A stretch of DNA of 51,000 nucleotides from positions 1 to 51,000 of the forward strand of contig CAIIXF020000805.1 in assembly GCA_903813345.2 (NCBI GenBank), given 5' to 3'. A model generated the notes under the pieces. It ran no database searches. It worked only from the letters and a program-made list of their open reading frames with translations, and was not told where the DNA came from. This document shows positions 23,573 to 33,700 of the stretch, piece after piece. The position numbers and the translations under genes are program-made. Numbering within the stretch: position 1 is the stretch's first letter; every line of letters begins with the position of its first letter. Source of the DNA: Owenia fusiformis (Eukaryota; Annelida; Polychaeta; Sabellida; Oweniidae).

Positions 23573-25737
23573 AAAATGATCATTGAAAATTGTATTTTTT
23601 TTAAAAAGTGGGAACTTCTGAGGTTATTAGAAAATTGGAAGACAAGGAAGGATTCTGGCTTTAAGATATTAGGGTTATAAATTGCAATGAAACTAAAACA
23701 AAACATTCTTTTTCTCAAATATCACAGTGTATATTCAAATCACAAATACGATATCATACAATTACAATAATTTATGTCTTATAAATAAGTACTGCCTTTC
23801 CATCCATAATTGATGTTGATGAAGATTGTGTTTCCCGTTTGATTTATGAACAACATTCATGGTTTTATTTATTATGTTCATTATAATGTACAATGTGATT
23901 GATAATCAATTCACACATAGCTAGGTCTGAATATTAAACTCCAGCCAAATAGAGCCAGCACAATATTTCAACCTTGTTAACCCTTGCAAAAAGATTTTCT
24001 TGCAATAAAAATGTTAAAATAATAATTGATAATTATCACATTATTGTTATTATTTCATCCACTCATGTTATTTGTCCTGGAGTTTGCACACTCAAGACAT
24101 CCTTAGTGCAACCATTCTACAACTCATTAAGCCATGGCATTAAATCCTTTTCATGCAATATGTGATATAAGAAAGTTCCAAGGGTGGTGATATAATAATA
24201 AACTGTAGGCTATAGTATAGTGTAATGAAAATAGATTTTAAGGTAGATATGTCTCGATATTTTTCACTAATTTTCATGATTATGAATACCGATAATCAAT
24301 GAAAGGGACCATATTTTCACTTTTGTAATTGTATGTGTATGCATGGTCCATGGTGTATGTTACCATAATTCTTTATTTCCACTTAAAATGTCAAAAATAT
24401 TGCCCAATTTATAATTATCAGATGATTTATTCATCACCATAATTAGTAAAAATTATCAACATGCAGAACTACCTTAAAGAGTTTAATCTCTCACTCAGTC
24501 ACACTCATGTCAACCAAAACTGTACTTGTGTTACATAATATAGGATTATACAGCTTACCATACGTGGGCAATCTATATAGCATCCACACTGACATCTTTA
24601 CAGAATCATATATAATTTTTGAATATAAACTAACTCAACCCAATAAGGCGAGTACTAAAGAATTTACTTACCCGCCATCTAAAAATCTGCTTGGAACTAC
24701 CATTGGATTCTCCAAGAGAATATTCTAGGGATTATGGAATGCATTCAGCTTACAAAATTTGAGAAATTATTGGCATACGTAAAACTTATTTAAAACAGCA
24801 TTTATCGTATTCAAAAGCGTTGAGCATCAATGATTCCCAGCCCTCTGAAGTTTGAAAAATAAAAATACCTGGGTGTTAATCCATGGATTATCTTTGAAAA
24901 CGAGAAATATATTTTTGGATTACATGGTGTAATCTTAAAGTAAACAAAATGTTTTAAAGTGTATTGATGTTTTTTTGGATGAAAAACATAAGCGAAATTC
25001 ATGAAAAAATCCCCCGATTCATTCTAGAAACAACTCGCGCCCCTTTAGGAATAATTGTATACTTTTTAGGGGAAAAATTTACTTATAAATCATGTATTTT
25101 GGACATAAATAAGATAATGAATTAAATTGGATAATTAGATTATATATCCAGAGTTCATGAGACGAGGCTCAGAGGTTTTGTCTAGACATTTCTTTCTTAC
25201 CAAAATCTGCCAGATTCTCAAACTTTCGGTAAATATTCAAGCTTTGTGGGCAGAAAATCATCACTATTTCTTATTGACATTTTATAAAATTATACATTTA
25301 TTTTTAGGCCAATTTTAGTTAATGGGATTTTCTAATATTTTATTGGATAAGACCTCTTATTTCGGCTCTACCCACCTCAAAATTAAGATATAAAAGAGTC
25401 ATTTTGGCATTGAAACCTCAGAACCTCGTTGCATGAACTTGGGACAAACCAAATACTGTAAGTAGCCGATTGAAATGATTTTTGGACTATAACTTTTCTT
25501 TAATAAATTAATATTTTAAACTTTATTTGTTTTCATGTTTTTTAAAAGATAGAGAGACTCAACTTCGCCACATACCCATATGCATTGCTTCCTGATAATC
25601 ACTTTTTATTTTCTAAAAAAAACTGATCCACTGATAATCTCCAAAAGATTATCGAGATTTTTAAACGTCAAAGACCTAATTACATATGGCCTGCGGTTGA
25701 ATCTTATCTACTAATTAAATATAAAGTCCATTGGCTC

Positions 25738-25946
25738 CCCTTGGTTTACATGGGAATGACGATTTTCAAAAATTCATCAAATTTACAGAAGAAGAAGACA
25801 AAAAATTGTGAAAATTTGTGGCATCTGAAATGAAGTCAAGTTACATTGCCATCAATATTATAAGTATTTTCCTCGCAGGTTATGTAAACAAAAATTCAAA
25901 CATAAAGAGGATGGAGCTAAGGTTGCCAAACTTCTGGAGGGGAGTG
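25738..25946. mobile_element. Tc1-like terminal inverted repeat arm (right)
   Basis: This is the inverted counterpart of the arm at 15549. It ends CTTCTGGAGGGGAGTG at 25946 and is followed by TA. It is either the far end of the same, much interrupted element or half of a second family member. The frame at 25818-26030 runs through it and is not a gene. Confidence 0.7.
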
Positions 25947-25948
25947 TA

Positions 25949-28677
25949 TTTGCCAGAAAGACAGAGTATTAGCCTTGCACAAATTTCAAATCGTGTGTCT
26001 AAAAAGGATTTGACAGCATTCTTTAATTAAGATAATAAAATGTTCATTTCTCAAAAACAAATTAAACTTTATAATGATTCACAAGTTCATCTAAAATGTT
26101 TTCATTTCTCAAAACGTTCATGATTGTCGTCATTTATGATAAAAAACAGCGGAACGGTGATAAAGAACGGAATGTTTTATTTTTTATTTTCAATTCAAAG
26201 AAAGGTTTTTCAGCATTCGTTGTTCTTTGTTGCAAGGCATTAAAATTTAAAAGAAACGTTTAATGCTAGAGCCTACAGAGCATAGTGTATATATTGTTAT
26301 TTCAATTTGGTCTATTTGGAATTTCAGTTTCAGTTTTATTCCATTATAACAATACTATTTGTCATCTGTCACGGTGCGCCATGATTAAATAAATATTACA
26401 TTCTTCAAAAACATTTGCTTAGTATTCAGTAAGTAACAGTAAGTTCATGAGGTCATTATGAACTCATCTATAACTAAATGAAATAGCAAATAAAGATCTT
26501 TTGATTTGGAATCTTTTCAAAAATCAGCTAAAAGTGTGGGAATTGCATGTTTCAGAATTTGACATATCTGTGAATGAACTCTAAAGAATGAATTGTATGT
26601 ATGACAAATACAAAAAAATGCTTTTATTTGAGGTACACTTTTGAAGGGGGAGATTTGTGGATAACATAAAAAATCGAACCCCTGGTCACCAATTGCTGGC
26701 TATGCCAATGTTCTGTGGCATACCATCAAATAGTTAAGTAGAACTGGTTCAATACGCAAATTTGTCCGTATCAGAGATATCATATCTAACTATATTTTGG
26801 GGGATTCTAGAGATATATACAAACTATTTGTTCAAATCTCTTGAAATAAAACGAGAGATACCGCTCATTTTTCACAATGTTATCTTTTCAGTATTTTAGG
26901 TCCTTGACTGTGTTTTATCTCCCCTCTCCCATTTTTCGATATTTAATGTCTACAACTTTTCGACCATTTTACCTCTCTCCAAATCTAAGAGAGGTATTTA
27001 CCCACGTTTTTTGTCCTAAAAAGGCAGATACTACATACATCTAGAACCCCTTTCTGGCTAAAAAATACCCTTCACTCGAGAGTTCTGAATTGCCTATACT
27101 AAGATACCTTACTTTTCACTGTACTTCTTCAACTTTGGAAACGCCGGATGAATCATCTGACCCCCCTGTCCATTAGTGTCATGATAAATACGTTGTCACA
27201 GGCTGGTATCGTAAGATTTTGTCCGTCTTTCGATACCAGCCTGTGGTTGTACACATGAGGGTTAAAAGTAAGAACAGAGGTTCTTCAACAGATCTTAAAG
27301 CTCAACTAAAGCCTTATTGAAAATTTTGGCAGGAACGGAGACATCTAGCTCGCATACTTTTCAAAAGGACCTCTAACTCTATCATTTTATATATATGACA
27401 TCTATCAAAGCACACAACATTCGATTGGACATTTGCAGGAACAACATCAAGGAAGCTCGCGTACATTTGAAAAGAACCTCTATCATTTTGTATAAAATAG
27501 TATCTATCAATGCATATAGCCGCACCATGAGCAATCATGGCCTTCTATTAGCTTCACACTAGTTTGTCGTCAATATAATATGCAGGCATATTTCTGGTTG
27601 AAGACATAAAGATGTGATGAGTATCAGAATGTCATGCAAACCATACCGGTGACATTAGTAAAAACGTATCATACACAAAGAAAAAACTTGTTTGGCGGTA
27701 ACATTAAATTTATTCATATTGATACACGCGAATACATGCCGCTAACGCAGACGCAAAAAATGAATATAGGGAATTTCTCAAGTCATAAGCGAAGAAACAT
27801 ACCAATAACCTTATAATTGAAGTAAATGATGTGGGTGGAAGGGCAAATGCTTACGATTTTTCAAGTATAGGTGTACATACGGTCGTTGCAATCTAGTCTC
27901 TATCAGAATTTTGTTTAGAAATATAATTTGCCCCTGTTGGCAAACAGGTTGGTTGTTCAAACCATGAATGACCACTTTTTGTTTCCTAAATGAATTTGCA
28001 CTTATTTATATGAAATACAGTACATGAGCTATTGGAATGATAGGCTTGTTGTTTATGTAATCAATTGGCTATTACAAATATTTTAGAAAAAGCCGATTTA
28101 TTAGAGAAATTGATTTGTATAGTTTTACAACACATTTATCCAAAAATAAATAATTAAAATGAGTATGATTGGCAAAAATTAGTTTATTCTTTGTTGTTAC
28201 CCTTTGGCACCACGCTTAACCCACAAGATGGCAGAAACTACAATAAATTAAACTTTTATCATCCGAACATGTTTTACATTAAACCACTGTCAAAATGAAA
28301 CTGTTTCTTACTACATCAAAGTATAGATCAGACGACCATGATTTGTATTTACCAAAGCAAAGAATAGGAACTTACATGACAAATTGTTACAAACTAGTTT
28401 AAATTAAAACGTGTTACAGATGCCAAACGCCGATACTAAACACTGAACGCTCCTCACAAAATACTTTGTATCTTAGATAACATTCAATGGATAATTAAAC
28501 ACATGCCATTGTGTAAGATATAAAACATAATATTTACTGTGACAACGGCATGTATATTGAGAGCCTGTGTCAAGTCAAGGGGTAAAACATTTTCGCGTCA
28601 GTGTTTGTAAAGTAAATACTGAATTGATTGACTCCATCGATCTAGAGTTGAACGTGTATATTATTCTAGGCACTATA
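25949..28677. other. Non-coding stretch, no gene seen
   Basis: AT-rich sequence with only short frames on either strand and no domain or splice structure that I can support. It contains a local partial duplication of about 100 bp at 27325-27520 (blocks around CTCGCATAC/CTCGCGTAC and CTATCATTTT) and a hairpin at 27197-27245. Confidence 0.35.
27197..27245. repeat. Perfect 15-bp hairpin
   Basis: CACAGGCTGGTATCG and CGATACCAGCCTGTG flank a 19-base spacer. It stands alone in non-coding sequence. A Helitron-end reading was considered, but no CTRR tip follows directly. Confidence 0.7.
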
Positions 28678-30648
28678 CAGGGCGTCCAGAAAAAAGTATA
28701 CCCAAATTTAAAACCAAATTACTGGAATCCTATGTAGTTTTTTTTAAATACAAAGGTAGCAGTAAAAAGCCTGATTTGTTCTCCATCAAATGGTAGCAAG
28801 ATCATCATTTAACTGTCATGTATGACTGAGTAATCTTGAGAAGTGATTAAATTAGCACTGTGCCAAGTTACCTTCCTGTGTGGCAATTGATGTGTAATTG
28901 GCACAGTATTCTTTTTTATGTTACAATAAGTTAGATGACAGGCCTTCCATACTGAACTGGACTTGGGACTGAGTAACTCTCATATGAAAAAAGGTTTTGC
29001 AAAAAGCTGAACTTCCAAAATAGGCCTGCAAAAATGGTTCACCTGACACCTGAGCAGTAAGAACCATCAAAAACTTCTAAAAAGCAAGTCTCATGTATTG
29101 TTTATAGAACCCATATTCTTACTATTGAAATAGATTCTAGCAATGCTGTCCTATATTAATCTACTTCTTCAGACTCAATAAACTCGAGTTTTTCTCAGAA
29201 AATGGGGATTTCTCCAGGGTTATTGACTTTACAAGGGGGTACAATTGACTTCAAAGCTGCATATCATCAAGTAGAAGTTACATTGCTGATCAAAAGGCTC
29301 TTCGGATCCAATTTCTTGAGAGGGAGGTACAAACAAAAAGTTATGGAAAATTATGTAAAAGTGTGAAGAACACGAATCAAGTTTGAATTTGAACATTAAT
29401 AATGTTTTGAAAACCAAAAACATCCACTTTGCCATTCCTACTTGAATTCTAACTTGGCACAGTGCTGATTTTACAACCTTTCATTAAAGTTACGATTGCT
29501 CAGTCATTCATGGCAGTTACATAATGATCTAGGTACCATTGCATGGAGAACACAATGGGCCTTTTACTGCTACCTTTGTATTTAAAGTGCCCGATAAAGT
29601 ATAAAATGCGCATGCGTCCAGGTGTTGATAAACTATAAATAGCGAAAATCCAGGGTTTGTCACCACAAGGTAAGCCAGGACGTGTTGAGAGAACAGCTAG
29701 TGTTGATATTGAATTTATATGTAGCCAGATAAGTTTCCTTATTGATATTACATATGGCTATTAGCAATACTTTGTAGGTGCTAAATAATAAAATATTTAG
29801 AGTATATATGAGAGAAATTGGTCATTTCGAACCTGTTGAAAAGTTTGTGGCTCTCGGCTACACCGGGGAATTTACTTCCATGAGTACACACATAAATGTG
29901 GGGTTCCCCAAGAGGTACGCGACAAGGTGACCTGGCATCAAATGTGCGACTAAATGCTACTATCGAGAAGATAAAATAACGAATACGACAATAAGTTATT
30001 GCATGTGACAATTCCGAGCCTTCATCTCACTGAAGTATTTTGAAGTGAAAATAGGATTTTTGTTTTGATACATGGATTCAGATGAACGTAACTTTATTCT
30101 GACAACTAATCAAAACTGATCAAAATTGATTGTACGTAACAGACAATTTATTGTTTTACAATGTTTTGATTGGCTAAACGAATGAAACCAACAAATTATG
30201 ACATGTGAAATGACAATTTTGAAATGCAAAATTTAAAAGTGACAAACACAACCTCCCTATTCACTCTTTGGGAGCCCTAGTAAATTAGTAATATGTACAT
30301 GCAGCAGTGGTAGTGTGCAGCTTATTATCACACTACGCTTTGTATTCTAAAGCCTGTTGTTTGTAATAACACTGTTCAATCAACGTATGTTTTGTGTGTG
30401 GGCAGTCAACGATAATCATTGTTTTATCCCGGTAATATGACCTCGGCAATTATAACAAAACCGTACTAAACGAAAAAACGCAAATAAGAGAAAGCTTTCA
30501 CACACATATAAAAAATGAACTAGTCTAATCCGCCAGTATAAACTCTGTGCTATACGTAGCCGGGTCAGGCGCACACTTTAAAGGAAAATGTTTAGAATTT
30601 TAGTATCCTTGCTTTGAAGTTGGGTATACTTTTTTTGTTGACGCCCTG
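28678..30648. mobile_element. Mariner-like non-autonomous element, 1971 bp, TA duplication
   Basis: The ends CAGGGCGTCCAGAAAAAAG and, inverted, CAGGGCGTCAACAAAAAAAG are flanked by TA (28676-28677, 30649-30650). They continue with GTATACCCAA on both sides. A longer subterminal repeat (about 140 bp, 28738-28875) has its inverted partner at 29445-29588 instead of at the right tip. The sequence between 29589 and 30576 therefore looks like a second insertion, bordered by TTTAAAGTG in opposite orientations. No transposase is recognisable. Its right end lies 110 bp before the start codon of the GIMAP-like gene. Confidence 0.85.
29589..30576. mobile_element. Possible nested insertion in the mariner-like element
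   Basis: This segment separates the subterminal inverted repeat (ending 29588) from the right TIR. Its borders carry TTTAAAGTGCCC on the left and GCGCACACTTTAAAG on the right, so it may have short inverted ends. The content is non-coding; the minus-strand frame at 29781-30011 has no recognisable domain. Confidence 0.4.
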
Positions 30649-30650
30649 TA

Positions 30651-30758
30651 GATCATATACTACGCGCGTCTTTCGCTCTGCCGTCTTTCCCTTTGGACTT
30701 TGATTCGAGAACACTTTGCCTTGAAATTTTAAATATTAAGGATAAGTGCGTAAAGAAC
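30651..30758 (+). promoter_or_regulatory. Short upstream region and 5' UTR of the GIMAP-like gene
   Basis: Only 108 bp separate the TA after the mariner-like element from the start codon. It includes a pyrimidine-rich block (TCTTTCGCTCTGCCGTCTTT at 30669) and an in-frame stop (TAA) shortly before the ATG, which supports 30759 as the true start. Core promoter elements must lie in this piece or inside the transposon. I cannot identify a convincing TATA box. Confidence 0.5.
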
Positions 30759-30783
30759 ATGGCAGGGACAGATTTTCAAACTG
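30759..30783 (+). CDS. Exon 1 of the UIM-GIMAP gene
   Basis: It codes MAGTDFQT plus the first base of a Gly codon, followed by the strong donor GTAAGT. The ATG has G at +4 (GAACATGG) and an upstream in-frame stop. It is too short to find as a frame on its own; the call rests on the donor, the matching phase of the next acceptor and the open joined frame. Confidence 0.7.
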
Positions 30784-33700
30784 GTAAGTATAAAACAAAA
30801 AATTAATTAAACTAGCCTAATTAATAATTATAGTATATCAAATTAATTTATAACGCGCCGTCCCGCCTTAAAACCCCTGTGACTGAAAACAGTAGTTTTA
30901 TAAAATAGTTTTGTTAAAAGTCGCCACAAAAGTGATTTTAGACTGTCATATCTTTAACCATGAGTATTTTTTTTTACCATAAATACAATGCTTTCTATTC
31001 AAACAATATGTTTTTTTTCAAGTGAAGTCCCAATGATAGTAAAATACCAATCCAGCCCTCTGAAAAATTAGAACCCCATCTTGAAACTTTTTTTAAAATG
31101 TTAAGCTTATTTTCTAAAGAGATGATCTTGTTTTTTCAATTTAAACATATCAAAAGTCTCTTCTTCACTATTATTAACAATTTTTGAAAGAGGATGGGTT
31201 TTGGAATGCGCTAAAGTTGAAAACCACATATCCCATGGACTGTCATATCTTTAACCATGAGTATTTTTACGATAAATACAATGGTTTTTATTCAAACAAT
31301 ATGTTTTCTTTCAAGTGAAGTCCCCATGATAGTAAAATACCAATCCAGCTCTTTGAAAAATTAGAACCCTATCTTGAAAATTTTTTAAAAATGTTAGGCT
31401 TATTTTCTAAAGAGATCGGTGATCTTGTTTTTTCAATTTAAACATATCAAAAGTTTCTTCTAGACTATTATTAACAATTTCTGAAAGAGGATGGGTTTTG
31501 AAATGCGCTAATGTTGAAAACCACATATCCCATGTTTTTTTCAAGGTAAAACTCATGCTATCCATTGTTTTTAGCATAATTCTGGTCATCGAAAATTGAT
31601 ATCTTCAAAACTAGGCTTTCAAAACCATTTTACTTTTGAAGAAGATTTAAACCCCTTGTGGAATAATATTTTCATGCAATAAAAATCAGAAAAAGAAGAT
31701 CCTCTATCGACCCATCCATCCCACCACCCACCCGTCCACCCGTCCATCCGTCCACCCGTCCGTCCATCCATCCATCCATCCATCCATCCATCCATCCATC
31801 CATCCATCCATCCATCTGGCTAGTAAATACAACACCGTTATATTTACCATTAATGAATGATAAATAATTCATAAAAAGTAAGATTTATTCATGAAGAAAA
31901 ATACTTATGTTTATCTTAATAAGCATTTAGAATAATGTTGATAAACTTTACACATTTTTTAGCATGATTGCATCGCAAACACAATGAATAGTATTCGCTT
32001 TTTTATTGTTACAAAATTTATTGCGTCGTTCCGAATATGGTTCAGGGTTCACTACTACATCATATTTACATTTTGAGGAGAGAAGAAGAAAGCATTTAGA
32101 CCTGACGTAGGTTAAAGAATAGAATTTACTGTATGAAGTAAGAACATTCACTTACCAAATATTTTTTCAAGTTTATACAATGGCATTGTTACCACTATTC
32201 ATGGCTTTCGTTTTGGCAAGATGACATGTAAATATTTTCCTCTGTTTATTCATAGTAGGCTTCTAAAAGGTTTTTGAAAAACTAGACGTCTGTGTTGATT
32301 TTGTTGTCTCGTTCGTCAAAACAAATATCCTTGTTTCTAACGAAACCATTCGTCATTTTGTTGACTTACTTTAATTATATAAATGAAGCATACACGATCA
32401 TTAGACTCCAGATTTTCATCTGGAGTCTATTGCTTTTGCCTGTTTTCTTTCTTTCTTCTTCTTCTTCTTCTTCTTCTTCTTCTTCTTCTTCTTCTTCTTC
32501 TTCTTCTTCTTCTTCTTTTTCTTCTTTTTCTTCCTCTTCTTCTTCGTCTTCCACTTCCTCTTCCTCTCCCTCCTCCTCCTCCTCCTCCTCCTCCCCTTTT
32601 TCTTCTTTTTCTCATCCCCCTCCTTCTCATTTAAGCTGCTTATATGGTAAATTTGGGAATGCGTCTGGAATCATGGGAAATTAGGTCAATATTTTATCTA
32701 GGTCAAAGTTCAAGAACTAGGTCAAATCTTGTGTTTTTACTATTTGACCACTTTTCTAAATCGTCCTTCAATATTTTCGCTCTGTTTTTGCATCATGTAT
32801 CTTAGAAATAACCTAATTCCGAAAGCAAATCGTTTTTTGATCACTCTTACAGTTTTTGTAAAATAAGTGTCAAAATGTAGGTCAGCAGAAAAGTTCTCCC
32901 AATTCAAAGTATGACTTATGGAACAAGTGAAATTTTTTCTCAGGAATTCAAATCTGCAAATATTGATCCAACTTTCGGTTTGAAAGTAATGGCGTTTTGA
33001 AATCTCAAAAATCACCATTTTGATGTCCTATGTTAAGGTAATGGGGCTGAAAAATTATAAGTTGTAAAAACACGTCATTAAGACTGGATGCAGCCAACTT
33101 AATGAAAGCCTACAATAGAAGTGGACCTAAAAATTGACTTTGCTTCAAAATTTGGAAACAAAATGGCCTAGGTCAAAATCTAGGTCAAATTCATATTTTT
33201 TCCTTATTTTTTCGAATCTGACACTGCACTTTTTTAATATTCTTTGAAATGTAATAAACAGATAGCAAAGAGCACGCTCGTGGTGTTAGCCTTTTGCCGT
33301 CAGAAAGCATTTTGACCCACTTTTGAGATATGGTGTCCAGAAAGTAGGCCAAATAATATTCTCCAAATTTAATGTGTGAGTTATGAAATAAGAGTAAAAT
33401 TTCCAAATCCAAATCTGAAAACCATTATTCGATCCCACTTCCGGTTTGTAAGTTATGGCATTTTGAAATCTCAAAAATCGTTATTTTACTTTCCAATGTT
33501 ACTTCAATGGGGCTGAAGAATATTAGGAATTGAAAAAAATACGAGTTACATCCTGGATACAGCCAACTTAATGAAAGCCTTAGAACCAGACCTCAACATC
33601 TACTTTGCTTTACAATTTGGACAATAAACAGATAAAAGGCCTAGGTCAAAATCAAGGTCAAATTTACATTTTTCCTTATTTTATGATTCTGACATTACAC

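Larger units (their letters stand above)
20669..25046. mobile_element. 4.4-kb element with 325-bp terminal inverted repeats
   Basis: 20669-20992 and 24722-25046 are inverted copies, by eye over 90 percent identical. The tips read AAAGGGGCGCGAGTTGTTT, and the inner edge is at ATCCCTAGAAT. No clear target duplication is seen. The interior has no transposase frame and contains another element at 21236-23206, so the host element without it would be about 2.4 kb. It is probably a non-autonomous DNA transposon of unknown superfamily. Two independently inserted opposite copies are an alternative. Confidence 0.75.

Noticed and set aside
24507-24728. 73-residue plus-strand frame with ordinary composition
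   Set aside because: No domain or splice support, and it lies in the interior and edge of a transposon arm; length is within chance for this DNA.
27197-27245. Helitron 3' end
   Set aside because: The hairpin is not followed closely by a CTRR terminus and no matching 5' TC end was found.
31619-31872. MDGW-repeat frames on the minus strand
   Set aside because: They are the CCAT tetranucleotide repeat read in different phases.
32292-32684. 130-residue serine-rich frame
   Set aside because: Most of it is the TTC/CTC microsatellite; the overlapping leucine- and arginine-rich frames confirm it is low-complexity DNA.
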